A program made the position numbers and the translations under genes. From Verrucomicrobiota bacterium (lineage in GTDB: Bacteria > Verrucomicrobiota > Verrucomicrobiia > Chthoniobacterales > JAFAMB01): a stretch of DNA of 44,037 nucleotides. The notes under the pieces were generated by a model. That model did not search any database. It saw only the letters and a list, made by a program, of their open reading frames with translations, and was not told where the DNA came from. Shown one piece after another: positions 32,824 to 42,820 of this stretch. The first letter of the stretch is position 1; every line of letters begins with the position of its first letter. The DNA is taken from assembly GCA_019247695.1 (NCBI GenBank), contig JAFBAP010000008.1, positions 1-44,037 on the forward strand, written 5' to 3'.

Positions 32824-33702
32824 ATGAACCTCAAAATTTATCTCGACGGAAGCTTCTATGACCAGGCGGAAGCAAAGATTTCCGTTTTCGATCACGGCCT
32901 GCTTTACGGCGATGGCGTCTTCGAGGGGATCAGGTTCTATCATGGCCGGGTATTTCGCCTGGAGGAACACATGGAGCGTTTGTACGACTCAGCGCGAGCG
33001 ATTGCCCTGCAGATACCGATTTCAGCCGGCGAGATGATCGCGGCCACGCTTGAAACGGTGCGCCAGAACAACCTGCACGACGGGTACATCCGCCTGATCG
33101 TCACCCGCGGCGTCGGTTCCCTTGGTCTCAGCCCGGACAGTTGCCGTCGGGCCAGCGTCATTATCATCGCCGCGTCGATCGCCCTTTATCCCGAGGAACT
33201 GTACGAAAACGGCCTGACGATGATCACGTGCGCGACCCGGCGCATTTCGCCCGCGGCGTTGAGCCCGCGAATCAAAAGCCTGAACTACCTTAACAATGTC
33301 ATGGCCAAAATCGAAGCGCAGCACGCAGGCGCGGCTGAAGGGGTCATGCTGAACGATCAGGGGTACGTGGGGGAGTGTACCGGTGATAACCTGTTTATCG
33401 TCAAACACGGCCAAATCTGGACGCCCCCCCTTAACGCAGGCCTGCTGAACGGGATCACGCGCACCGTGGTCTTTGAACTTGCCCGAGAATTAAACCTGCC
33501 CATCGGCGAACGTGAACTCACCGTTTACGACCTTTACACCGCGGACGAATGTTTCCTGACCGGTACGGCCGCCGAGGTCATTCCCGCCGTGGAACTGGAT
33601 CGCCGTCCCATCGGTAACGGCCGTCCCGGACCCATTACCTTACGCCTGATTGCGGGCTTCCGTGATTTGACACGTTCCTCGGGCACCCCGATTTATGTTT
33701 GA
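32824..33702 (+). CDS. ilvE: Branched-chain amino acid aminotransferase
   Basis: The 292-aa fold-IV PLP enzyme makes the last step of valine, leucine and isoleucine synthesis. SVFDHGLLYGDGVFEGIRFY (about 20-40) is the family start. K151 in RIKSLNYLNNVMAK is the Schiff-base lysine; GECTGDNLFIVK contains the PLP-phosphate glutamate; LTGTAAEVIPAVELDRRPIGNG completes the site. Length and sequence fit the short IlvE type; a D-amino-acid transaminase is less likely. It begins 2 bp after the ABC ATPase stop, so probably cotranscribed with trmL-lolD. Confidence 0.92.
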   Translation: MNLKIYLDGSFYDQAEAKISVFDHGLLYGDGVFEGIRFYHGRVFRLEEHMERLYDSARAIALQIPISAGEMIAATLETVRQNNLHDGYIRLIVTRGVGSLGLSPDSCRRASVIIIAASIALYPEELYENGLTMITCATRRISPAALSPRIKSLNYLNNVMAKIEAQHAGAAEGVMLNDQGYVGECTGDNLFIVKHGQIWTPPLNAGLLNGITRTVVFELARELNLPIGERELTVYDLYTADECFLTGTAAEVIPAVELDRRPIGNGRPGPITLRLIAGFRDLTRSSGTPIYV

Positions 33703-33873
33703 TCGAGACAAAGGACCCCACTTGAACGGCGCTGGCCGGACCGCGCGCGCGGCAGCCCGTAACGGCTGCTGCAACGCAGCAATCCGCTACAAACGTCCTC
33801 GCCTGTATTTTGTGTTTGAGTCGACTTTGTTTCAAGTCACCAACCCATTATCCGTCTGAAAGGAGAGAGGTGT

Positions 33874-34359
33874 ATGACGTGTGATGTTTGTAAAACCAAC
33901 ACCGCCACGGTTTACCTGACGCAGATCGTCGACGGGAACATGAAAAAGATTAATCTCTGTGAATCGTGTTCCAAAGAAAAGGGCGTGTCAGATCCGACCG
34001 GCTTCGCGCTTGCCGACCTGTTGCTTGGCCTCGGCGAATCTCAGCAGGTGGAGCCGGCACCGGCCGCCGAACAGTGCCCGGTCTGCGGGTTCACTCAGGC
34101 TGACCTGAAAAAGACGGGTCGTCTCGGCTGCAGCGAGTGTTACCGGACGTTTTCCGAAGGGCTCGCCTCTCTGATCAAGGCGATGCACAAGGGCACACGA
34201 CACACCGGCAAGATTCCGGCTCGTCTTTACCGCAACCTCGCCCGTTCTGACCGGTTACACGAACTTCGGCAGAACCTGCAGGAAGCGGTTCTCAAGGAAG
34301 ATTACGAATCGGCGGCGTCGATCCGAGACGAAATCCGCCAATTGGAAATGGAGACATGA
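33874..34359 (+). CDS. mcsA: McsA-like zinc-finger activator of protein arginine kinase
   Basis: A 161-aa protein that in Firmicutes activates the arginine kinase McsB and helps the ClpC pathway. Two double-CxxC zinc modules are visible: CDVC and CESC near residues 3-30, and CPVC followed by CSEC about 69-89. A C-terminal UVR-like helix pair follows (LHELRQNLQEAVLKEDYESAASIRDEIRQLE), as in McsA/UvrB. ATG 33874 has a strong GGAGAGAGG ribosome-binding site. Its stop overlaps mcsB (ATGA). The upstream 171-bp spacer contains no ctsR; a TTGAG/CTTTGTTTCAAG patch is the only notable sequence. Confidence 0.93.
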   Translation: MTCDVCKTNTATVYLTQIVDGNMKKINLCESCSKEKGVSDPTGFALADLLLGLGESQQVEPAPAAEQCPVCGFTQADLKKTGRLGCSECYRTFSEGLASLIKAMHKGTRHTGKIPARLYRNLARSDRLHELRQNLQEAVLKEDYESAASIRDEIRQLEMET

Positions 34360-35473
34360 GCGCAAAAATTGCATCCATTCTGGCCGCGCCGGGAGACTGG
34401 TTAGCGCCGGATGCCGGCCATCACCCGATCGTCATCAGCAGCCGGGTCCGCCTGGCCCGCAATCTGGCCAAGGTACCTTTTCCGGGTTGGGCCAAAAAGG
34501 CGGAACGCATCCGGATCCTGGATGAGATCAAGCCGGGCGTTGAAACGCTGACGGCAATGCGGGGCGCCTTTTCTGAACAACTGAATGACCTGTCGGCAAC
34601 CGAAAAGCAGGTGCTGGTGGAACGGCACCTGATCAGCCGTGAGCATGCCGCCAAAGGGATGGGCAGCGGCGTGGTAATCAACCCCGCGCAGACGCTCAGC
34701 ATCATGATCAACGAAGAGGATCACCTGCGCATGCAGGCGATCACCTGCGGGCTGGAGTTGATGAAAACCTTTCAGATGGTCGATGAGGCAGATACCTCCC
34801 TTGAATCGCATCTCGATTTCGCGTTTGACCCCGCCCTCGGGTACCTGACGGCGTGCCCGACAAACGTGGGGACCGGCATGCGGGCCTCGGCGATGGTGCA
34901 TCTGCCGGGTCTGGTCCTGAGTGAGCAGATCAACCAGGTGATCAATTCGGTAAACAAGATCGGCCTGGCCGTCCGGGGCCTCTACGGTGAGGGCACCGAG
35001 GCGATGGGCAATCTGTTCCAGGTCTCCAATCAGACGACCCTGGGCGAAAAGGAGGAACAGATCATCGAGCGGCTCACCAAGGTCATCGAAACGCTGGTGC
35101 AACGGGAAAATCAGGCGCGCGAGAACCTGATGGCAACCCGGGAACGTATGCTCATGGACCAGGTAGGCCGGGCGTACGGGATCCTGACGCATGCCTTTTC
35201 GATCGCCTCCAAGGAGGCATTGAACCTGCTCTCCGTGCTGCGACTCGGAATTGACTTGGGGTTTTTCCCCGAACCGTGCCGGGCGCAGATTAACCAATTG
35301 CTCATGGACACGCAGCCCGCACACCTGCAACACCTGTCGAAACAGAAACTGGCACCCGAGGATCGAGACTGCTTGCGGGCGGACATCGTCCGCGAAAAGT
35401 TGAAAAATTTCCCTAATCCACCTAGTAATAAGACGCCGGGTGACAGAGCGGCAGACCCGGCCTCGGAATCGCA

Positions 35474-35477
<4 letters not shown>
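34356..35477 (+). CDS. mcsB: Protein arginine kinase McsB
   Basis: A 373-aa kinase that phosphorylates arginine residues, marking proteins for ClpCP. It is related to creatine/arginine kinases. S28-S29-R30-V31-R32-L-A-R-N (ATP site), [22 protein letters not shown] (catalytic loop) and [21 protein letters not shown] are the family signatures. The C-terminal ~25 residues ([20 protein letters not shown]) are a flexible tail beyond the domain. It overlaps mcsA by 4 bp and clpC by 4 bp, so the three are translationally coupled. A classical phosphagen kinase is excluded by the length and neighbours. Confidence 0.95.
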
Positions 35478-37945
<2,468 letters not shown>

Positions 37946-37988
37946 TTAATTACTTACTAAAGCAACCAACCTTAATCGTCAGATACGG

Positions 37989-38019
37989 AAAGGCCGGCGA
38001 AATGCCGGCCTTTCTTTTT
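37989..38019 (+). terminator. Rho-independent terminator after clpC
   Basis: AAAGGCCGGC (37989-37998) pairs with GCCGGCCTTT (38004-38013) around a five-base loop GAAAT, followed by CTTTTT. Strong plus-strand terminator for mcsA-mcsB-clpC. Confidence 0.93.
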
Positions 38020-38033
38020 AATTGCCACAAATT

Positions 38034-38413
38034 AAGAAGTGGCGGGTAACGGGTGCCGAGTGCCGGTCACACCGCGGGCACAACGTAAGAGTTCACACGG
38101 CGAACACGGCGGGAAGACAAGATTATCCAGCAGCCGACGTTCGGCTCTCAGCAAGGATTACGCCGTCTTTGTCCCGGAGCGGCGGTAGCCTGGAACTTTA
38201 ATGCCGAGCACGCTCGCCGCTCCGGGGCAAAGACGGCGTAGATTCTCGGCGTGCCTGACCAGCCCACCGTCACTCCTGGCATTCGTCTTCCCGCCGTGTT
38301 CGCCGTGGCCCGCCGTGTTCGCCGTGTGAACTCTTACGCTGTGCCCGCGGTGTGACCGACACCCGCCACTTCTTCGTTTGTGGCATTTTTCCGCTTGTGG
38401 CATTTGTGGCATT
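38034..38413 (+). repeat. Nested giant palindrome in the clpC-folP spacer
   Basis: The gene-free region holds at least three concentric inverted arms. Outermost: AAGAAGTGGCGGGT at 38034-38047 with 38361-38374, perfect. Next: 38062-38113 with 38310-38359, ~50 nt carrying GTAAGAGTTCACACGGCGAACACGG, nearly perfect. Innermost: 38159-38184 with 38215-38240 (TACGCCGTCTTTGTCCCGGAGCGGCG, one mismatch). A partial second copy of the CCCGCCGTGTTCGCCGTG unit sits on the right (38291-38308). A tail of GTGGCATTT units (38379-38413) runs up to the folP start. Confidence 0.88.
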
Positions 38414-38415
38414 CC

Positions 38416-39261
38416 ATGGAGTGGCAGATGCGCGGATCGAGCCTCGATTTCACCAGGTCGGGCCAGCTCATGGGCATCCTTAACGTTACGCCCGACTCGT
38501 TTTCGGACTCCGGTAGCTTTCTTGATTTTGCCGCCGCCATGGCTCACGCGCGACGGCTGATCGCGGAGGGCGCGGCGGTGATCGACGTCGGCGGCGAATC
38601 CTCCCGGCCGGGCTCCGATCCGGTCAGCCTCGAGGAGGAACTCCGGCGCGTCCTCCCGGTGATACGCGCCCTGCACGGGGAGTACCCTCACCAGCTCATC
38701 TCCATCGACACGTACAAGGCGGAGACAGCCCGGCAGGCGTTGGACGCTGGTGCCTCCATCGTCAACGATATTTCAGCCCTGCGCGCCGATCCCCAAATGG
38801 CAGCGGTGGTGCGCCGTTATGGTGCCGGGGTGATTTTGATGCACATGCAGGGCACACCGAAAACCATGCAGCGTGCGCCGCGCTACGATGACGTGGTGAG
38901 CGAGGTCATCCGCTTTCTCCGGGAGCGCCGGGACGGCGCGATCGCGGCCGGAATCGAACCTGGCTGCATCGCACTCGATCCGGGTTTTGGATTCGGCAAA
39001 AACCTGGCGCATAACCTTGCCCTGCTCCGGTCAGCCGGCCAGCTCCGGTCGCTGGACCGGCCGTTGGTAGCCGGCATTTCCAAAAAGTCAACGCTGGCTC
39101 GTTTGCTGGGCGATCCGGGCCTGGCAATGTCTGAACGCGTCTGGCCTGGCGTTGCTTTTACCAGCTACCTGCGAGAACATGGGATAAAACTCCTGCGGGT
39201 CCACGAGATCAAACCACACCTCGAAGCCTTGCGGATGACGGAGGCCATCCTTGCCGGTTAA
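38416..39261 (+). CDS. folP: Dihydropteroate synthase
   Basis: The 281-aa TIM-barrel enzyme joins pterin pyrophosphate and p-aminobenzoate in folate synthesis; it is the sulfonamide target. MGILNVTPDSFSDSG (about 25-40) is the signature, followed by VIDVGGESSRPGS, ISIDTYKAETARQAL, GASIVNDISAL, ILMHMQGTPKTM, ALDPGFGFGKN and VAGISKKSTLARLLG. ATG 38416 directly follows a repeat and has no ribosome-binding site; ATG 38428 (MRGSSLDF) is an alternative. The stop shares a base with cdaA (TAATG). Confidence 0.95.
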   Translation: MEWQMRGSSLDFTRSGQLMGILNVTPDSFSDSGSFLDFAAAMAHARRLIAEGAAVIDVGGESSRPGSDPVSLEEELRRVLPVIRALHGEYPHQLISIDTYKAETARQALDAGASIVNDISALRADPQMAAVVRRYGAGVILMHMQGTPKTMQRAPRYDDVVSEVIRFLRERRDGAIAAGIEPGCIALDPGFGFGKNLAHNLALLRSAGQLRSLDRPLVAGISKKSTLARLLGDPGLAMSERVWPGVAFTSYLREHGIKLLRVHEIKPHLEALRMTEAILAG

Positions 39262-40085
39262 TGGATTTAATCACAACTTTCATCCGGAATAATTGGAACG
39301 GCGGGATCGAGATCCTGCTGCTGACCGTTGCCATTTATTATGCCTACCTTTATTTCCGAGGCACTCGCGGCGCGCGGATCCTGACCGGGGTGGCGATCGT
39401 CTTCATCGTCCTTACCCTTGTCTCACAACTCCTGAACCTGACGGTGATCAGCTGGCTGCTGCGCAGCCTTTCAGCGTTCATCGCGATCGCCCTTGTCGTG
39501 ATTTTCCAACCTGAACTGCGCCGGGTGATGACGGAACTGGGGAGTGGCCGGCTGTTCTTTACGTCTGCGACGCAGAAAAAGGAAACCATCGACATCATCA
39601 CCGAAACGGTCTTCGAATTGTCCAACCGCCAGGTCGGCGCCTTGATCGCGATTGAGCGTGACACCGGCATCCGGAGCTTTGCCGAGAGCGGGGTGAACCT
39701 CGACAGCGAAATCTCACAGGAATTGCTTCTGACGATTTTCTACCCTAAAACCCCGCTGCACGATGGCGGCGTAATCATCCGCGAGGAACGAATCCAGGCC
39801 GCGGCTTGCGTTTTCCCGGTGAGCCAGCGCGAGGACCTTGACCGTACGTTCGGCCTGCGCCACCGCGCCGGGCTCGGCATCTCCGAAGAGTCGGATGCCG
39901 TCGCTATTGTCGTTTCGGAGGAGACCGGGCATATTTCCCTTTGTTACCGTGGCCGGATCGAACGCGGCTTCAAAGTCGGCCAATTTGAAAAGAGGCTCTC
40001 CGAGCTTCTCCTGCAGGTCGACGATCAAACCGAAACAGGTTCGGAAAAGACGCTCTCCCATACGGAGGCCGGTCCGGTCGACTGA
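39261..40085 (+). CDS. cdaA: Membrane diadenylate cyclase CdaA
   Basis: The 274-aa enzyme makes c-di-AMP from two ATP. Three N-terminal membrane helices lie at about 16-34, 38-60 and 64-84. The DAC domain (about 100-255) has FELSNRQVGALIAIERDTGI, LHDGGVIIREERIQAAACVFPVS and VAIVVSEETGHISLCYRGR. The ATP motifs differ slightly from the textbook: D168-G169-G170 instead of DGA, and L199-R200-H201-R202-A-G in place of TRHRAA. The RHR triad and DG are intact, so activity is expected. It is followed by the cdaR-like stub with a TGATG junction, and then by glmM, the standard operon. Confidence 0.95.
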   Translation: MDLITTFIRNNWNGGIEILLLTVAIYYAYLYFRGTRGARILTGVAIVFIVLTLVSQLLNLTVISWLLRSLSAFIAIALVVIFQPELRRVMTELGSGRLFFTSATQKKETIDIITETVFELSNRQVGALIAIERDTGIRSFAESGVNLDSEISQELLLTIFYPKTPLHDGGVIIREERIQAAACVFPVSQREDLDRTFGLRHRAGLGISEESDAVAIVVSEETGHISLCYRGRIERGFKVGQFEKRLSELLLQVDDQTETGSEKTLSHTEAGPVD

Positions 40086-40246
40086 TGCAGCCCATGAAGC
40101 GTCTCTTTTTCGATAACTGGCAGGCAAAGTTGATGTGTTTGATCGTCGCAACGGCGGTTTGGTATCTCATAAAGAAGAACGTGGATTCGGTCTCCGAACA
40201 GATTCAGCCGGAGCGCCGGGCGATCCTCCCGGCTCCGGGCCGGTAA
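40085..40246 (+). CDS. 53-aa CdaR/YbbR-like membrane stub
   Basis: ATG 40085 overlaps the cdaA stop (TGATG) and runs to TAA 40244-40246. The peptide starts MQPMKRLFFDNWQAKLMCL, then IVATAVWYLIKKNVDSVSEQ, one membrane helix (about 14-28). The RLFxDNWxxKLxxLxxAxxxW pattern equals the N-terminal anchor of CdaR/YbbR proteins, which regulate CdaA, but the YbbR beta domains are absent. The position between cdaA and glmM is exactly where cdaR belongs. The ending PGR* lies 110 bp before glmM with no further YbbR-like coding seen. It may be a functional minimal regulator or a remnant. Confidence 0.8.
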   Translation: MQPMKRLFFDNWQAKLMCLIVATAVWYLIKKNVDSVSEQIQPERRAILPAPGR

Positions 40247-40356
40247 CTGCTCGTCGCATTGCGGTTGAACGGGACGCGAGAACGGGCGGGAATCGGAGCG
40301 CCGGGGCGGGGAGAGTTTTGCGTTGACCCGCAGGCGATTCCGGCCATGCTCACGCG

Positions 40357-41721
40357 GTGCGTACGCGCATGTTTGGAACCGATGGCATCCGGGGTTTGGC
40401 AAACCGGGAACCGATCACGCCGTTATCGGCCGTGAAAGTCGCGATGGCGGCGGCTGCGGTTCTGGTCGCGCCGAAGCCGTGGAGCACGCGTCCCCACGTG
40501 GTCATCGGCAGAGATACCCGCGCTTCCGGCGAATACCTCGAACAGGCGCTCGGGGCTGGTTTGGCGGCGGCCGGCGTGGATGTTCTCACGGCCGGGGTGA
40601 TTCCCACGCCGGCCGTCGCTTACCTGACGCGCGATTCTGGGGCCGCCTTTGGCGTGGTCGTTTCGGCATCGCACAACCCTTTTGACGATAATGGGATCAA
40701 GTTCTTTGCCGGCTCCGGTTATAAGCTGACGGACGCTGAAGAATGGGCGATTGAAAATGCATTCGACGAAGTCGTGCCGGGTTCACCGCTGCCCGTCGGC
40801 GCAGGCGTCGGCCGGATCCGATCGTATCCGAGTGCCGCCGGTCAATACGCCGGCTTTGCGGTTTCGACGGTGCCTCAGAACGTCTCGCTCGCGGGCCGGC
40901 GCGTCGTCCTGGACTGCGCCAACGGGGCCGCGTATCACACCACGCCTTTGGCGCTGCGGACCCTCGGCATCGAAGTCGAGCTGGCGCACGCCGAGCCCGA
41001 CGGCTACAACATCAATGCCGGGTGCGGGAGCATGCATCCGGAGGTCATTGCTGAGCGGGTCAAGGCACGGCCGGGTGCAGTCGGGATCGCCCATGACGGT
41101 GACGCCGACCGCGTGCTGTTCTGCGACGAAAATGGCGAGATCGTGGACGGCGACGAACTTCTCGCGCTCGCGGCCGCCGACTTGCTGGCTCAGGGGCGGC
41201 TCCGCGAGAACACACTCGTTGCGACTGTGATGAGCAATTATGGGCTCGATGCCGCCCTCGCCGGGCGTGGCGCTAAAGTGTTGCGCACCGGGGTCGGCGA
41301 TCGGCATGTGATCGAGGCAATGGTCGAGCGAGACTTGAATCTCGGCGGCGAACAGAGCGGCCACCTCATCTTTCGCGATTACGTGACCACCGGCGATGGT
41401 CTCGTCGCCGCATTGCAGGTACTCGCGACGATGGCCTCGACCGGCCGGCCTTTGTGCGAGCTGCGTAAAACCCTGCGAAAATACCCGCAGGTTCAGCGAA
41501 ATGTTCGCGTCCGCGAGAAAGTGCCCTTCGGCGAGGTCGTCCCGGTTCAGACGGCCCTCAATGCTGCGGAGGCGCAGCTGGCGGGTTGCGGACGCGTGCT
41601 GCTGCGCTACTCGGGAACCGAGCCGAAAGCGCGTCTTTTGTTGGAAGGCCCTGACCAGGGCCAGCTTCTGCGGCTTGCGGACACGCTGGAAGCCGCGTTG
41701 CGCTCCAGCCTTGGGGCATGA
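40357..41721 (+). CDS. glmM: Phosphoglucosamine mutase
   Basis: The 454-aa enzyme interconverts glucosamine-6-P and glucosamine-1-P on the way to UDP-GlcNAc. FGTDGIRGLAN at the start; the phosphoserine loop VVSASHNPFDDNGIKFF (S105); the metal loop DGDADR; the sugar loop GGEQSGHL; and the phosphate-binding RYSGTEPKARLL. GTG 40357 places FGTDG at residue 6, as in most GlmM; ATG 40369 is an alternative start. In other bacteria c-di-AMP and CdaR bind or affect GlmM, consistent with this operon. Overlaps bioD by 4 bp (ATGA). Confidence 0.96.
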   Translation: MRTRMFGTDGIRGLANREPITPLSAVKVAMAAAAVLVAPKPWSTRPHVVIGRDTRASGEYLEQALGAGLAAAGVDVLTAGVIPTPAVAYLTRDSGAAFGVVVSASHNPFDDNGIKFFAGSGYKLTDAEEWAIENAFDEVVPGSPLPVGAGVGRIRSYPSAAGQYAGFAVSTVPQNVSLAGRRVVLDCANGAAYHTTPLALRTLGIEVELAHAEPDGYNINAGCGSMHPEVIAERVKARPGAVGIAHDGDADRVLFCDENGEIVDGDELLALAAADLLAQGRLRENTLVATVMSNYGLDAALAGRGAKVLRTGVGDRHVIEAMVERDLNLGGEQSGHLIFRDYVTTGDGLVAALQVLATMASTGRPLCELRKTLRKYPQVQRNVRVREKVPFGEVVPVQTALNAAEAQLAGCGRVLLRYSGTEPKARLLLEGPDQGQLLRLADTLEAALRSSLGA

Positions 41722-42362
41722 AGGCCCTCGTAACCGGAACGGACACAAACGTCGGGAAAACCTACGTGACTGCAGGCCTGACCCGCACGGGCCGCCGCGC
41801 CGGACACGACGTCATTGCGGCCAAGCCGTTTTGCACCGGGCCGGCCACGGATGTGGCCGCTTTACATGCCGCCAACGAGACCTGCGAGCCTGAGCATGCC
41901 ATCAATCCGGCCTGGTTCCATACTCCCCTCGCCCCGTTTGCCGCCGCAATGATCGAGGATCGGCACATCGACCTGGGGCGGGTGCACGAGGTGCTGAGGG
42001 AACTCGCGTCGCGTCATGATCACCTCCTCGTCGAAGGCGCCGGCGGCCTCGCGGTGCCTATCCTTCGTGACTACGATTTCCGGGACTTGGCGGAAGACCT
42101 GGAGCTTGAAGTCGTTCTCGTGGCGGCAAACCGGCTCGGCGTCATGAACCATGTGCGCCTGACCCTGGAAGCCTTAAATCATCGCCGCCTCCATTGCCGG
42201 GCGGTGGTGCTCAACGCGGTAAGCGCCCCTGCCCCTGAACCCGATCTCGCCGAAAGCACCAACCCCGCCATCCTTGAACAACTCATTGACGTGCCGCTCT
42301 TCCAGGTCGCCCACGGGCAGACCGATTTCAGCGCACTTGTAAATCATCTTCTAGCCGGTTGA
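41718..42362 (+). CDS. bioD: Dethiobiotin synthetase
   Basis: The 214-aa ATP-dependent carboxylase forms the ureido ring of dethiobiotin. GTDTNVGKTYVTAGL is the P-loop at the N-terminus; AAKPFCTGPATDVAAL and LLVEGAGGLAVPIL give the substrate and Mg2+ sites; VVLVAANRLGVMNHVRLTLEAL completes the fold. ATG 41718 overlaps the glmM stop. No other bio gene is in the window, so biotin synthesis genes are scattered. The pair with glmM is unusual in function and probably reflects chance operon joining. Confidence 0.94.
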   Translation: MKALVTGTDTNVGKTYVTAGLTRTGRRAGHDVIAAKPFCTGPATDVAALHAANETCEPEHAINPAWFHTPLAPFAAAMIEDRHIDLGRVHEVLRELASRHDHLLVEGAGGLAVPILRDYDFRDLAEDLELEVVLVAANRLGVMNHVRLTLEALNHRRLHCRAVVLNAVSAPAPEPDLAESTNPAILEQLIDVPLFQVAHGQTDFSALVNHLLAG

Positions 42363-42369
42363 AGCACGT

Positions 42370-42540
42370 TCAGCGGCCGGGAACTAACGCGAGCTTTCCC
42401 GTGGTGCGGCGCGACACGAGGTGGCGGTGCGCTTTCGCCGCCTGATCCAAATCGAACTGCGCCGGTTGACCGAGCTTCAGCCAGCGCTGCTGCAGCCCTG
42501 CAAACACCCCGGCGGCTCTTTGTTCCAAACTACGGTGGAA
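42370..42540 (-). pseudogene. C-terminal remnant of a zinc-type quinone oxidoreductase
   Basis: Read on the minus strand, a 56-codon frame after an in-frame TAG gives LEQRAAGVFAGLQQRWLKLG, then FDLDQAAKAHRHLVSRRTTGKLALVPGR and a TGA at 42372-42370. This matches the C-terminal end of quinone oxidoreductase/zinc-binding dehydrogenases (the AHRxLxSRRTTGKLxLxP pattern). No start codon or N-terminal Rossmann part is present upstream in the minus direction, so the gene is a decayed fragment converging on bioD (8 bp between stops). Confidence 0.65.
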
Positions 42541-42820
42541 CTACCCGCCTGGCCCGAATCCGATGCGCCAGGCGAACCCACACGGGAACCGGGGACTGCA
42601 AGTTAACGCTGAACCGCTCGCCACACGCAAAAAGCGGCCGTTCGCACGCCCTCAGCCGAACTGCTTGGGACGGTGACGGCGCTCAAACGCTTACGCGCGC
42701 AGGGATGCACAGGAAACGCAGTTAAAGATGCCGCAGTGATCGAGGCAATCAGGACGTGAACGGGCCGGACGGCGTGGCCGGCGTTCACTCGTCGCCGTGC
42801 CGGGGTTTTTGGAGACCGCC
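42541..42820. other. Gene-free stretch before cheB
   Basis: With the remnant, 42363-42820 has no intact gene. On the plus strand a short frame ends SAELLGTVTALKRLRAQG... EAIRT at 42757-42759, without a credible start. It may be another fragment or chance; I see no hairpin, promoter or repeat except a faint GTTCACTCGTCGCCGTGCC near 42783. Confidence 0.4.

Noticed and set aside
33703-33873. CtsR operator upstream of mcsA
   Set aside because: No tandem GGTCAAA heptads; only loose TTGA/TCAA stretches.
38034-38413. Insertion sequence
   Set aside because: Inverted arms are present, but no transposase frame and no target-site duplication were identified.
42603-42788. 61-codon minus-strand frame before cheB
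   Set aside because: No ribosome-binding site or similarity, and Arg/Ala/Ser-rich as expected from chance.
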